Positions 17,344 through 26,016 of a DNA stretch of 64,000 nucleotides are shown one piece after another (position 1 is the first letter of the stretch; the number at the start of each line of letters is the position of its first letter). The notes beneath the pieces were generated by a model. It was not told the DNA's origin, made no database searches, and saw nothing but the letters and a program-made list of their open reading frames with translations. The DNA comes from Prochlorococcus sp. AG-355-I04 (GTDB lineage: Bacteria; Cyanobacteriota; Cyanobacteriia; PCC-6307; Cyanobiaceae). The stretch is from contig QCDL01000002.1 in the NCBI GenBank assembly GCA_003280915.1, forward strand, positions 124,001 to 188,000, in the 5' to 3' direction. Made by a program: the position numbers and the translations under genes.

Positions 17344-18417
17344 ATGAAAAAATATAAGATTGTTTTATTGTCAGGCGACGGAATTGGACCAGAGATTTCA
17401 AAAGTTTCAAAAAAAGTTTTAAAAAAGCTTTCAAAAAATCATAATTTCGATATTGAGATTATTGAAAAATTATTTGGAGGGATAGCATATGAAAAATATG
17501 GTACTCCTTCTCCAGATGAGACACTAGATCAATGTAAAAAAAGTGATGCAGTACTTTTAGCATGTGTTGGAGATATTAAATATGATTCTCTTGCAAGAGA
17601 ATTAAGGCCAGAAAGTGGGTTACTAAAGTTAAGATCTGCACTAAACCTTTTCGCAAATATCAGGCCTGTCAAAATAAGAAAATCTCTATTAGATGCAAGT
17701 ACATTAAAAAAAGAAATCGTTGAGCATGTAGATCTTATTGTTGTAAGAGAATTAATAGGAGGAATTTATTTTGGAAAACCAAGAGGACATATAACAAATA
17801 CAAAAATCCCAAAAGCTTTCAATACGATGGTTTATGATTCGACCGAAATAGAAAGAATAACTGAAATAGCAATAAAAATTGCTAACCAAAGAAATAAAAA
17901 AATATGTTCTGTTGACAAATCAAACGTTCTTGAGGTTAGTCAATTGTGGAGAGATACAGTTTTAAATATCACCTCAAAAGATAAAAATATATCTCTAAGC
18001 AATATGTACGTTGATAATGCAGCAATGCAATTAGTTAGAGATCCTGGCCAATTTGATGTGATTTTAACTAGTAATTTATTTGGAGATATTTTAAGCGATT
18101 TAGCCGCAATGCTAACTGGTTCTATTGGTATGCTTCCATCTGCTTCTTTAAACAATAATGGCCCAGGCGTTTTTGAACCTGTTCATGGTTCGGCTCCTGA
18201 TATAGCTGGTAAAAACATAGCTAATCCTATTGCAATGCTTTTATCTGCTTCCATGATGTTAAAAATTGGATTAAATGAAGAAGAAGCTGCAGAAAATTTA
18301 GAAACTGCCATTGATAAAGTTTTATCAAAAGGATTTAGAACAGCAGATTTAACTGATGGGTCTACTGAAGTTTTATCTTGCAGTGAAATCGGAGATAAAA
18401 TAATGGATGAAATTTAA
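17344..18417 (+). CDS. leuB: 3-isopropylmalate dehydrogenase
   Basis: 357 residues. Oxidative decarboxylation of 3-isopropylmalate in leucine synthesis, NAD+ dependent. N-terminal LLSGDGIGPEI, substrate arginines in LRSALNLFANIRPV and VRELIGGIYFGKPR, metal-binding DNAAMQLVRDP and FGDILSDLAA, and adenine-binding HGSAPDIAGKNIANP. Full length and all catalytic residues intact. leuC/leuD are not in the window. Last gene of the forward run beginning with DUF3685; ~90 bp then separates it from prk. Confidence 0.95.
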   Translation: MKKYKIVLLSGDGIGPEISKVSKKVLKKLSKNHNFDIEIIEKLFGGIAYEKYGTPSPDETLDQCKKSDAVLLACVGDIKYDSLARELRPESGLLKLRSALNLFANIRPVKIRKSLLDASTLKKEIVEHVDLIVVRELIGGIYFGKPRGHITNTKIPKAFNTMVYDSTEIERITEIAIKIANQRNKKICSVDKSNVLEVSQLWRDTVLNITSKDKNISLSNMYVDNAAMQLVRDPGQFDVILTSNLFGDILSDLAAMLTGSIGMLPSASLNNNGPGVFEPVHGSAPDIAGKNIANPIAMLLSASMMLKIGLNEEEAAENLETAIDKVLSKGFRTADLTDGSTEVLSCSEIGDKIMDEI

Positions 18418-18506
18418 AAAAAAATTAATAAATAAAAAAATATTTTTAAGTAAAACATAAAGTTGGCATATGACCTGTCAGAATTATTAGATATTGTTTT
18501 TAAAAA

Positions 18507-19403
18507 ATGTCAAAACGTCATCCAGTAGTCGCTGTAACAGGATCTTCAGGAGCAGGAACAAGTACAGTAAAAAGAGCCTTTGAGCATATTTTTGCCAGAG
18601 AAGATATTGTTCCCGCAGTTGTTGAAGGTGATAGTTACCACAGATTTGAGAGAATGCCTATGAAAAAAGCTATGGCAGACGCTCTTTCAAAAGGTGAAAA
18701 TTTCTCACATTTTGGTCCAGAGGCTAATCTTTTTGACAAGCTAGAAGAACTTTTTAAAATCTATGGTGAAACTGGAGGAGGAAAGAAAAGATATTATCTA
18801 CATAGTCTTGAAGAAGCAGAAGAACATAATACAAGACTAGGGACATCCCTAGAACCTGGGCAATTTACTCCATGGGAAGATATTCCTGAGGGAACAGATG
18901 TACTTTTTTATGAAGGTTTGCATGGCGGGGTAGAAGGTGATGGATACAATGTTGCCTCTTATGCTGATCTACTTGTTGGAGTTGTTCCGATAACAAATTT
19001 AGAGTGGATTCAAAAAATCCATAGAGATAACGCAGAAAGAGGTTACTCAGCGGAAACCATTGTGGATACTATATTGAGAAGAATGCCTGATTATATAAAT
19101 CATATATGCCCACAATTCAGCAAAACCGATATTAATTTCCAAAGAATTCCCACAATTGACACTTCTAATCCTTTCATATGCAGGAATATCCCAACTCCTG
19201 ATGAGAGCTTTGTGATCATACATTTCAGAAAAGGGGCAAGAGAGAAATGGGGGATTGATTTTCAATACTTGCTTGGAATGATTAATGATTCATTTATGTC
19301 AAGTCCAACAAGTATCGTTGTAAATGGAGGGAAAATGGGATTCGCAATGGAACTAATTCTCACTCCAATAATTCATAAAATGATTGAGGAGAAAAATAAA
19401 TAA
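18507..19403 (+). CDS. prk: Phosphoribulokinase, class I (proteobacterial) type
   Basis: 298 residues. Makes ribulose-1,5-bisphosphate from Ru5P and ATP in the Calvin cycle. P-loop GSSGAGTST (12-20), then VVEGDSYHR with the catalytic Asp, LFYEGLHGG (Walker B-like), and RRMPDYINHI. Sequence and size (~290 aa) fit class I PRK of proteobacteria; the class II enzyme of beta-cyanobacteria and plants has GxSGCGKST and is ~335 aa. The P-loop cysteine of the class II thioredoxin switch is absent, so regulation is more likely allosteric (NADH in proteobacteria) than via CP12/thioredoxin - inference. The only two cysteines are in NHICPQF and FICRNIP. Confidence 0.9.
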   Translation: MSKRHPVVAVTGSSGAGTSTVKRAFEHIFAREDIVPAVVEGDSYHRFERMPMKKAMADALSKGENFSHFGPEANLFDKLEELFKIYGETGGGKKRYYLHSLEEAEEHNTRLGTSLEPGQFTPWEDIPEGTDVLFYEGLHGGVEGDGYNVASYADLLVGVVPITNLEWIQKIHRDNAERGYSAETIVDTILRRMPDYINHICPQFSKTDINFQRIPTIDTSNPFICRNIPTPDESFVIIHFRKGAREKWGIDFQYLLGMINDSFMSSPTSIVVNGGKMGFAMELILTPIIHKMIEEKNK

Positions 19404-19542
19404 TAATTAATTCTCGATTATTAACTCAAATCATTATTTTTTAACTTTGAGAAGTTTTTAATCTAGAGGATCTCAAATTTTTATATATCTTTCTTGATAA
19501 AAGTACCTTACTTAGATTTAAATAGAAAAAACAGGAAAAGTT

Positions 19543-20424
19543 GTGTCATTAATCGACTGGTTTGCCGCAAGGCGTAAAGATCAATTTGTTGGGAAAGTTT
19601 CCCAAGATACTGACGAAGGAGATGGTTTGTGGGTTAAATGTTCAGAGTGTTCACAAGTAGCCTATAGAAAAGACCTAATTTCAAATTTCAATGTTTGTAG
19701 TAATTGTGGACACCACAATAGGATTAATAGCGATGAAAGGATAAATATAGTTGCTGATAAAAATTCATTCAAAGAATTTGATAGTTCACTAAGTCCTACA
19801 GATCCTTTGGGTTTTAAAGATAGAAGAGCGTATGCTGATCGAATTAAAGAAAGTCAAGCAGGCACAGGTTTAAGAGATGGAGTCGTAACAGGTATCTGTT
19901 CTGTAAATTCAATGCCTTTAGCATTAGCTGTTATGGATTTTAGATTTATGGGAGGATCCATGGGTTCAGTAGTTGGCGAAAAAATTACAAGGATAATTGA
20001 GAGAGCAACTTTGGAAAATTTTCCAATTCTTATTGTTTGCGCATCAGGAGGAGCAAGGATGCAAGAAGGTATGTTAAGTCTCATGCAAATGGCAAAAATA
20101 TCTGGAGCACTAAAAAAACATAAAGAGAAAAATCTCCTATATATGCCCTTGTTAACGCATCCAACTACTGGAGGGGTAACAGCCAGCTTTGCGATGTTAG
20201 GTGATTTGATTTTGGCGGAACCTAAAGCACTTATTGGATTTGCTGGAAGAAGGGTTATAGAACAAACATTAAGAGAAAAATTACCCGATAATTTTCAAAC
20301 AGCTGAATATCTGCTTGAGCATGGTTTTGTTGATGTAATAGTGAAAAGGAAAGATCTCAAGGATACTCTGACTAAAATTTTAAAAATTCATGGTGTAAAA
20401 GAACTTGCAGAATCAAATATATAA
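19543..20424 (+). CDS. accD: Acetyl-CoA carboxylase carboxyltransferase subunit beta
   Basis: 293 residues from GTG 19543 with a GGAAAAG ribosome-binding site upstream. Transfers carboxyl from carboxybiotin to acetyl-CoA, making malonyl-CoA for fatty acids, with AccA/AccB/AccC. The N-terminal four-Cys zinc ribbon is intact (C33, C36, C52, C55), and the crotonase-fold part has [23 protein letters not shown] and [10 protein letters not shown]. Length normal. Two bases after its stop a small secreted-protein gene begins. Confidence 0.96.
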   Translation: MSLIDWFAARRKDQFVGKVSQDTDEGDGLWVKCSECSQVAYRKDLISNFNVCSNCGHHNRINSDERINIVADKNSFKEFDSSLSPTDPLGFKDRRAYADRIKESQAGTGLRDGVVTGICSVNSMPLALAVMDFRFMGGSMGSVVGEKITRIIERATLENFPILIVCASGGARMQEGMLSLMQMAKISGALKKHKEKNLLYMPLLTHPTTGGVTASFAMLGDLILAEPKALIGFAGRRVIEQTLREKLPDNFQTAEYLLEHGFVDVIVKRKDLKDTLTKILKIHGVKELAESNI

Positions 20425-20425
20425 A

Positions 20426-20818
20426 ATGAGAATAATTTCTAATTTATTTTATTTTTCTTTAAGCCTTCTACTCTTTATTTTAAACTTTGCCTCCTATTCA
20501 TATGCGATAGGAAATGTTGATTGGGTTCTCCTTAAAGAGAATGATGATGGGAAAGAATGGCTTGATAAAGGGAGTATTAAGTCGCTTCCAAATGATGAAA
20601 TAAGTGTTTTAACAAAGTTCTTTAAGAATCCAACTAATTCTGATGATGATGGAGAGTTATCACTTTATGTAATGAGAATTAATTGCAATGAAAAAAAGTT
20701 CAAAGATACATCAATAAATGGAATTCCTCAATTCAATTCAAAATGGCAAAGTTCTAATAATGATGAACTTATAGATGTTGTTATAGAAAATAGCTGTTCA
20801 GAGTTTATTAATAAATAA
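20426..20818 (+). CDS. Small secreted/lumenal hypothetical protein
   Basis: 130 residues from the ATG at 20426, just after the accD stop (an earlier TTG at 20405 would overlap accD and is rejected). A clear signal peptide (LFYFSLSLLLFILNFASYSYA) ends near residue 28 at SYAIG. The mature part is beta-rich with a WVLL...WLDKGSI opening and two cysteines (CNEKK and SCSEF) that may form a disulfide. Location would be periplasm or lumen. No family recognised; the following gene starts 2 bp after the stop. Confidence 0.6.
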   Translation: MRIISNLFYFSLSLLLFILNFASYSYAIGNVDWVLLKENDDGKEWLDKGSIKSLPNDEISVLTKFFKNPTNSDDDGELSLYVMRINCNEKKFKDTSINGIPQFNSKWQSSNNDELIDVVIENSCSEFINK

Positions 20819-20820
20819 GA

Positions 20821-21918
20821 ATGAATACTAAAAATAAAAAATTAAAAATAGCAATCGCTGGCCTAGGGTTTGGGAAAAAAGTTCATTTAGAGGCATTAAA
20901 AGAGTCTGATCACTTAACTCCTGTAGCAATTTATCATTACGAGAAAAATCAAAAATCGATATTAGAAAAAGAAACGGGCTTAGATTTTTTTCACAATTGG
21001 GAAGACTTAGTTAAATCTCCAAAAATTGATGGAATTATTATTGCTACCCCTCCTGAATCAAGATTTAAGTTAGCAAAACAAGCTCTTGAGAATAATAAAA
21101 ATTTGCTCCTAGAAAAACCCGTTTCAATATCCTCCTCAGAAATTGAAGAGCTTCAGAGAATATCTTTGATTAATAATTTAAGCGTATGTGTTGATTTTGA
21201 ATATAGAGCAGTACCTCTTTTCCTTCAGACAAAAAAACTTATTGATGAAAATATCTTAGGAGATATATATTTAGTCAAATTGGATTGGTTAATGGGCAGT
21301 AGATCCGACCCCAAAAGATCCTGGAATTGGTATTCATTGGAAGAAAAAGGTGGAGGAGTTATTGGCGCTTTAGGTACTCATGCATTCGATATGTTGAATT
21401 GGTTTTTTGGAGAAGCAATAAACGTGTCTGGCAAGTTAGCAACATCAATAAAAAAAAGACCTTTACCTAATTCATCTGATTTAAATGATGTTACGAGTGA
21501 AGATGTATGTTTAGCTAATATAGAAATATCAAACTACAGCTCGAAACTTATTCCATGTCAGGTATCTTTATCATCAATTTCTAAAAATGGTAGAGGATTT
21601 AGTTTAGAAATATATGGAAGCGAAGGTTCACTAATTCTTAAAAGCGAAAACCAAAAAGATTATGTACATGGTTTTAATTTAAAATATTCAAACAACGAAA
21701 ATAAATTACAAAATCTAACTGCAGATTCAAGTTTTAATTTTGAAAAAACATGGACTGATGGAAGAATAGCTCCAGTTTTGAGAATTCAAAATTTATGGGC
21801 TCAGAGTATAATTAATGGAACACCTGTAATTCCAGGCTTATGCGAGGGACTTGCAAGTCATAAAGTTTGCGAAGCTATAAGAGAATCGTCGAAGAGCGGG
21901 TTAAATATAAAAATATAG
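20821..21918 (+). CDS. Gfo/Idh/MocA-family oxidoreductase
   Basis: 365 residues. N-terminal Rossmann IAGLGFGKKVHL, then LLEKPVSISSSE with the EKP catalytic lysine, and a C-terminal beta-sheet domain with GGGVIGALGTHAFDML carrying the conserved GxxxDxxxHxxD-like histidine. The family oxidises or epimerises sugars, inositols and biliverdin; substrate cannot be told. Biliverdin reductase belongs to this superfamily, but I see no specific evidence here. Third gene of the accD unit by spacing. Confidence 0.8.
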   Translation: MNTKNKKLKIAIAGLGFGKKVHLEALKESDHLTPVAIYHYEKNQKSILEKETGLDFFHNWEDLVKSPKIDGIIIATPPESRFKLAKQALENNKNLLLEKPVSISSSEIEELQRISLINNLSVCVDFEYRAVPLFLQTKKLIDENILGDIYLVKLDWLMGSRSDPKRSWNWYSLEEKGGGVIGALGTHAFDMLNWFFGEAINVSGKLATSIKKRPLPNSSDLNDVTSEDVCLANIEISNYSSKLIPCQVSLSSISKNGRGFSLEIYGSEGSLILKSENQKDYVHGFNLKYSNNENKLQNLTADSSFNFEKTWTDGRIAPVLRIQNLWAQSIINGTPVIPGLCEGLASHKVCEAIRESSKSGLNIKI

Positions 21919-21936
21919 ATTTTGTATATCTAATTA

Positions 21937-22010
21937 CGTGACATTTGATCCCTCTTTGTACTAAACTCGCGGAAACAAGTGCTTTGTATAGCATCTAACT
22001 TATTTTAATT
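21937..22010 (+). ncRNA. Yfr2-like (CGGAAACA) element in the fbaA leader
   Basis: The 92-bp gap before fbaA contains AAACTCGCGGAAACAAGT (21963-21980). The CGGAAACA octamer, usually unpaired, is the hallmark of the Yfr2 family of abundant cyanobacterial small RNAs (Cyano-1 motif in RNA databases, from memory). A TATATCTAAT -10-like sequence lies just upstream of 21937. It could be a cis leader of fbaA or a separate Yfr2-type transcript ending before the ATG. Only one copy of the octamer is seen and the flanking stem (ACT/AGT) is weak, so confidence is limited. The 5' end is a guess. Confidence 0.35.
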
Positions 22011-23084
22011 ATGGCCCTCGTTCCACTAAGACTACTTTTAGATCACGCTGCTGAGAATGGTTACGGTATTCCAGCTTTCAATGTTAATAATCTTGAGCAA
22101 GTTCAAGCAATCATGGAAGCAGCATATGAAACTGATAGTCCAGTTATCCTCCAAGCTTCAAGAGGGGCAAGAAATTATGCAGGAGAAATTTTCTTACGTC
22201 ATCTAATCCTTGCCGCTACAGAAACATATCCAAATATTCCAGTTGTAATGCACCAAGACCATGGTAATGAGCCATCAACATGCTATTCAGCAGCAATAAA
22301 TGGTTTCACATCAGTAATGATGGATGGTTCTCTAGAGGCAGATGCAAAAACACCTGCAAGTTACGAATATAATGTTGCAGTTACTAAAAAGGTTGTAGAT
22401 TTTGCTCATTCAGTTGGGGTTAGTGTTGAAGGAGAATTAGGTTGCTTAGGTTCATTAGAAACAGGGAAAGGAGAAGCTGAAGATGGTCATGGTTTTGAAG
22501 GTGAACTTTCTACAGATATGCTTTTGACTGATCCTGAAGAAGCTGCAGATTTTGTTGCTAAAACAAAAGTTGATGCATTAGCTATTGCTATAGGTACAAG
22601 TCATGGTGCTTATAAATTCACAAGAAAACCTACAGGAGAAGTTCTTGCAATAAGCAGAATTGCTGAAATCCATAAAGCACTTCCAAATACACACCTTGTA
22701 ATGCATGGATCTAGTTCAGTTCCTCAGGAATGGTTGGATATCATTAACAAATATGGTGGTGAAATCCCTCAAACATACGGTGTTCCTGTTGAAGAGATTC
22801 AAGAGGGAATAAGAAATGGAGTTAGGAAAGTCAACATTGATACAGATAACAGGCTTGCTTTCACTGCCGCAGTAAGAGAGGCAGCATTTGCTGACAAGGC
22901 AAACTTTGACCCAAGACATTTCAACAAACCTGCTAGAAAATACATGAAGCAAGTTTGTCTTGACAGATACAAGCAGTTCTGGTGCGAAGGTCAAGCAAGT
23001 AAGATCAAGCAAAACAGCACCAATTACTTTGCTGATCTTTACGCTAAAGGTGATTTAGATCCAAAAGTAAAAGCTACTGTTTAA
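22011..23084 (+). CDS. fbaA: Fructose-bisphosphate aldolase, class II
   Basis: 357 residues. Zinc-dependent aldol condensation of DHAP with G3P (or E4P, giving SBP) in the Calvin cycle and gluconeogenesis. Zinc and catalytic residues are visible: [32 protein letters not shown] and [10 protein letters not shown], with [10 protein letters not shown] near the end. Base composition is noticeably less AT-rich than its neighbours and codons look optimised, as expected for a highly expressed gene. A strong bidirectional terminator follows. The leader carries a Yfr2-like sequence. Confidence 0.97.
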   Translation: MALVPLRLLLDHAAENGYGIPAFNVNNLEQVQAIMEAAYETDSPVILQASRGARNYAGEIFLRHLILAATETYPNIPVVMHQDHGNEPSTCYSAAINGFTSVMMDGSLEADAKTPASYEYNVAVTKKVVDFAHSVGVSVEGELGCLGSLETGKGEAEDGHGFEGELSTDMLLTDPEEAADFVAKTKVDALAIAIGTSHGAYKFTRKPTGEVLAISRIAEIHKALPNTHLVMHGSSSVPQEWLDIINKYGGEIPQTYGVPVEEIQEGIRNGVRKVNIDTDNRLAFTAAVREAAFADKANFDPRHFNKPARKYMKQVCLDRYKQFWCEGQASKIKQNSTNYFADLYAKGDLDPKVKATV

Positions 23085-23104
23085 TTTCTTCCCAAATTAA
23101 ATAA

Positions 23105-23137
23105 AAAAAAGACCTCCAAAATTGGGGGTCTTTTTTA
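23105..23137. terminator. Rho-independent, bidirectional terminator between fbaA and purQ
   Basis: Perfect hairpin AAAAGACCtCC - AAAATT - GGgGGTCTTTT (one G-T pair) followed by a T run on the + strand and, reading the other way, preceded by A-run that becomes T's on the - strand. It terminates fbaA and the convergent purSQ transcript. Its end overlaps the purQ stop region at 23135. This is the clearest GC-rich hairpin seen in the window outside coding DNA and the rpsB leader. Confidence 0.85.
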
Positions 23138-23800
23138 TTTCAATATTAATGATTTTAATGTAAAGAGACCATCAGTCCCACCAATTGTCTCGTCACATGC
23201 ACGCTCTGGATGAGGCATTAAACCTAGAACATTTCCCTTTTCATTAGTTATGCCTGCAATATCGAATGAGGATCCATTAGGATTATTTTTATATCTCAAA
23301 GCGATCAATTCATTATCTACAAGTTTTTTTAAAGTATCAGAATCACAATGATATCTTCCTTCCCCATGCGCTATTGGCAACTTAATAGTTTGTTTTTCAC
23401 CTCCATTATTAAACCAACCTCCTTTTGAAGAAATGATATCAAGTTCAACATCATCACAGATGAAATTAAGATTTTTATTTGCAGTAAGAGCACCAGGCAA
23501 AAAGCCTGATTCTGTCAAAATTTGAAACCCATTACAAATTCCTAAAACTCTTTTCCCGCTTTTAACAAACTCATCCAAGGCATTTATTAATGGAGAGAAT
23601 CTCGCAATTGCTCCGCATCTCAAATAATCACCATAGCTAAATCCTCCAGGTAAAACTATTGCATCTACATCACTTAAATCTGAAGACTCATGCCACAAGT
23701 ATTTTGTTCTTATGTCTAGACAACCTTCCAATGCCCATGAAACATCACGATCACAATTAGAACCAGGGAAGACAACAACTCCTACAGTAAAATTATCCAT
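23135..23800 (-). CDS. purQ: Phosphoribosylformylglycinamidine synthase, glutaminase subunit
   Basis: 221 residues. Hydrolyses glutamine and passes ammonia to PurL for FGAM formation in purine synthesis. Class I glutaminase triad: Cys89 in [10 protein letters not shown], and His/Glu in [22 protein letters not shown] is the conserved loop. With the separate PurS below, this marks the small-PurL, three-subunit form of the complex. purL is not in the window. purS stop and purQ ATG are 1 bp apart. Confidence 0.96.
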   Translation of the reverse strand: MDNFTVGVVVFPGSNCDRDVSWALEGCLDIRTKYLWHESSDLSDVDAIVLPGGFSYGDYLRCGAIARFSPLINALDEFVKSGKRVLGICNGFQILTESGFLPGALTANKNLNFICDDVELDIISSKGGWFNNGGEKQTIKLPIAHGEGRYHCDSDTLKKLVDNELIALRYKNNPNGSSFDIAGITNEKGNVLGLMPHPERACDETIGGTDGLFTLKSLILK

Positions 23801-23801
23801 C

Positions 23802-24056
23802 TTATAATTTTTCTAGTGAATACTCATAATCTTCAATAACAGTATTTGCGAATAACCTATCACACAATAAATCAATTTTTTCTCTTACTTCGTTTTCACC
23901 ATTACCTTCTATTTTCACTTCAATCATTTTTCCTATACGTAATGATTTTATTCCCTCGGCTCCAAGTTTTATAGAAGCAGATTTAGTAGCTTCCCCTGCT
24001 GGATCTAAAACTGAGGGTCTTAGTCTTACAAAAACTTTTACAGCAAATTGGTCCAA
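23802..24056 (-). CDS. purS: Phosphoribosylformylglycinamidine synthase subunit PurS
   Basis: 84 residues. Small dimeric scaffold that holds PurL and PurQ together. Opens [17 protein letters not shown], then the conserved [14 protein letters not shown] and a C-terminal [12 protein letters not shown]. Translated just ahead of purQ (1-bp gap), so subunit levels are coupled. The 24057-24155 gap upstream is only AT-rich spacer. Confidence 0.95.
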   Translation of the reverse strand: MDQFAVKVFVRLRPSVLDPAGEATKSASIKLGAEGIKSLRIGKMIEVKIEGNGENEVREKIDLLCDRLFANTVIEDYEYSLEKL

Positions 24057-24155
24057 TTAAAAATTAATTTCTACTAGAAGATTAGTTTAAATTTTAATAA
24101 AAAGTACTATTGATTAATAAACAAATATTTTTTTACCTTAAGGTTTTCTGAGTTT

Positions 24156-24320
24156 TTAAATGTCTATGTAGCCTCTACCAAAACAAACTAAACAAGTTTT
24201 TCTTGAATTTTCAGGTGTTTTAAAATTTCCTGACCCTCCACATTTTGAACATTTTATTTTATTAATTGAAGAAACTTCGTTAGAGATTATTTGTTTTAAA
24301 GCAATTTTTGAATTTTCCAT
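24156..24320 (-). CDS. 54-aa DnaJ-type zinc-finger microprotein
   Basis: ATG at 24320 gives 54 residues: a helical start, then KCSKCGGSGNF (Cys24/27) and KTCLVCFGRGYIDI (Cys43/46). The two CxxCxGxG knuckles form one zinc site like the cysteine-rich region of DnaJ, but with no J-domain or client domain. Similar small CxxCxGxG proteins (BSD2-like) act as assembly chaperones for Rubisco or other complexes in plastids; that role here is inference only. Too short for standard ORF cut-offs, but the motif makes it credible. It lies 46 bp from the CobW gene. Confidence 0.7.
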   Translation of the reverse strand: MENSKIALKQIISNEVSSINKIKCSKCGGSGNFKTPENSRKTCLVCFGRGYIDI

Positions 24321-24366
24321 CTTGGGCTGTCTACTGAAGTAAGTATCCCGACAAACAACTATATAG

Positions 24367-25431
24367 TCAAATTGCTATTTTTGGGTCACTTAAAATCTTA
24401 AATTTCTCTTTAATTTTTTTATTGAAAGTTTGTATTGATTTTTCATCAAAGGAAATTATTACTAATTCAAGCCCAGCATTATCATTTGGTCTCCAACAAT
24501 TGTCTGGGGCTTCTTCAAACCAAGTATTAATTTTCTTTCCAACAATTTGTATTTGTAAAGGCAATGATTTGTTTGGTATCCAAATACGTCCTTTTATTCG
24601 AAGAATGTTTAATTCATCCAAGATTTTTGACATCTCCTTTTCAAAGTCATTTTTTTCAAGGAAATAATTTAATTTAAATGAATCTGTTACAAGCTCAACA
24701 TGATTATGGTCATGTTCTTCCGTTAAAAATTCTTTATAAGTCTCTTTTTTAAAATTAAAATCAAATAGATAATTTAAATCAATTTTGCCATTCCTGGATT
24801 TAAGGACTGGTGTAGATGAATTTAGACTTCCTTGAATTTTATTTTTTACAACGTCAAACTGATCATCATTTAAGATATCTGATCTTGAGACTAAAACGAT
24901 ATCAGAAACTTCTAGTTGCTCCTCAAAAAGTTCATCTATAGTGGCGTTATGATCAATTTTATCTGTTTCGTTATATTGTTTTGTTATTTTATTTAAATCA
25001 TTAATTGGTGAACCATTTAGCATTGATTCTCCATTAACGATACCAACAACAACATCAAGGTAGATGGAAGACCTAATCTCAGGCCAGTTAAGTGCTTGAA
25101 TTAAGGGAATTGGTAGTGCCAACCCACTTGTTTCGATAATTATTGATTCGATAGGAGGATTAAATTCTAGGAGAGCTTTTATCGATGGAACAAAGTCATC
25201 TTGAACAGTACAACATAAGCATCCATTGTTTAATTCGATAACGCAGTCGTCTTCAGATTCATCACATTTATCACAACTTTTAATCAAATCACCATCAATT
25301 CCAACATCACCAAATTCATTAATTATTAAACCAAATTTTTTATTACTCTCTTTTAGTAGATATCTTAGAAAAGTTGTTTTACCTGAACCAAGAAATCCCG
25401 AAACAACAATAACTGGAATTTTTTTTTTCAT
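24367..25431 (-). CDS. CobW/YjiA-family G3E GTPase (metallochaperone)
   Basis: 354 residues. Walker A GFLGSGKTTFL (12-22), GVGIDGDL switch, metal motif CLCC (71-74) and a C-terminal CobW_C domain. Between G1 and CLCC are three extra cysteines (C53, C56, C63 in KSCDKCDESEDDC), not part of the usual family pattern. A His-rich EEHDHNHVE (~244-252) just before the C-terminal domain is typical of zinc chaperones. Role is probably Zn or Co delivery; the target is unknown. It is 9 bp downstream of the pentapeptide gene. Confidence 0.83.
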   Translation of the reverse strand: MKKKIPVIVVSGFLGSGKTTFLRYLLKESNKKFGLIINEFGDVGIDGDLIKSCDKCDESEDDCVIELNNGCLCCTVQDDFVPSIKALLEFNPPIESIIIETSGLALPIPLIQALNWPEIRSSIYLDVVVGIVNGESMLNGSPINDLNKITKQYNETDKIDHNATIDELFEEQLEVSDIVLVSRSDILNDDQFDVVKNKIQGSLNSSTPVLKSRNGKIDLNYLFDFNFKKETYKEFLTEEHDHNHVELVTDSFKLNYFLEKNDFEKEMSKILDELNILRIKGRIWIPNKSLPLQIQIVGKKINTWFEEAPDNCWRPNDNAGLELVIISFDEKSIQTFNKKIKEKFKILSDPKIAI

Positions 25432-25440
25432 CTTTGATTA

Positions 25441-25953
25441 TTAACAACCTAAGCTATATTCTGTACTCTCTCCTGTAGAACTATTTGTGCCATTAGCAAT
25501 CGCACATAATTGTTTTTGTTGTGTACGACTTAGAACAGCATCAGTAAAATCTGCACCATCTATTTTTGCGCCTTCAAAATTACTCTCCATTAATAAAGCA
25601 TTAGTAAAATTAACATCTGAAAGATCAGCATCTGTAAAGTCTGTTGCATAAGCCAGTGCATCTCTTAAATTTGCTCCCGTAAAGTTTGAGTTTTGCAATT
25701 TACTATTATTGAACACCGCCCCTTCTAAATTACTTTCACTGAAATTAAACCCATTCAAATCAAACTTAACGTATTCGTTACCGCTTAAGTCTTGACCATG
25801 CATATCTGGCTCTAAATTAAGGTCTTGCTGGTTTCTAATCTCAGGAGGTCTTTTAGCCCATGCAGAATTTACAGAATTAAAAAATAAAATCCCAACGAAT
25901 AACAATGTAATTAATGCATTCTTTAGTGAGGGGAAAACAATTGATTTAATCAT
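25441..25953 (-). CDS. Lumenal pentapeptide-repeat protein
   Basis: 170 residues. Signal peptide (ITLLFVGILFFNSVNSAWA) ends at AWAK. Residues ~55-150 hold A(D/N)LxX repeats (GQDLSGN, EYVKFDLNG, FNFSESNLEG, SNFTGANLRD, ADLSDVNFTN, SNFEGAKIDG, ADFTDAVLSR) that build a right-handed quadrilateral beta helix. Two cysteines near the end (QLCAIANG and SLGC) match the disulfide cap of thylakoid-lumen pentapeptide proteins. Function unknown. First gene of a reverse unit with cobW. Confidence 0.85.
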   Translation of the reverse strand: MIKSIVFPSLKNALITLLFVGILFFNSVNSAWAKRPPEIRNQQDLNLEPDMHGQDLSGNEYVKFDLNGFNFSESNLEGAVFNNSKLQNSNFTGANLRDALAYATDFTDADLSDVNFTNALLMESNFEGAKIDGADFTDAVLSRTQQKQLCAIANGTNSSTGESTEYSLGC

Positions 25954-26016
25954 AATAAGACTGTATTTTAGAACTTAAGTATTTAAAGACTGTAAGAGTA
26001 TCTTAAAGGAAAATAT

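Noticed and set aside
19401-19423. TAATAAT/ATTATTA hairpin after prk as a terminator
   Set aside because: All-A/T stem of 7 bp with no clear T run directly behind it; expected by chance in this DNA.
20405-20425. Earlier TTG start for the secreted protein after accD
   Set aside because: Overlaps the accD end and disrupts the signal peptide; ATG 20426 fits.
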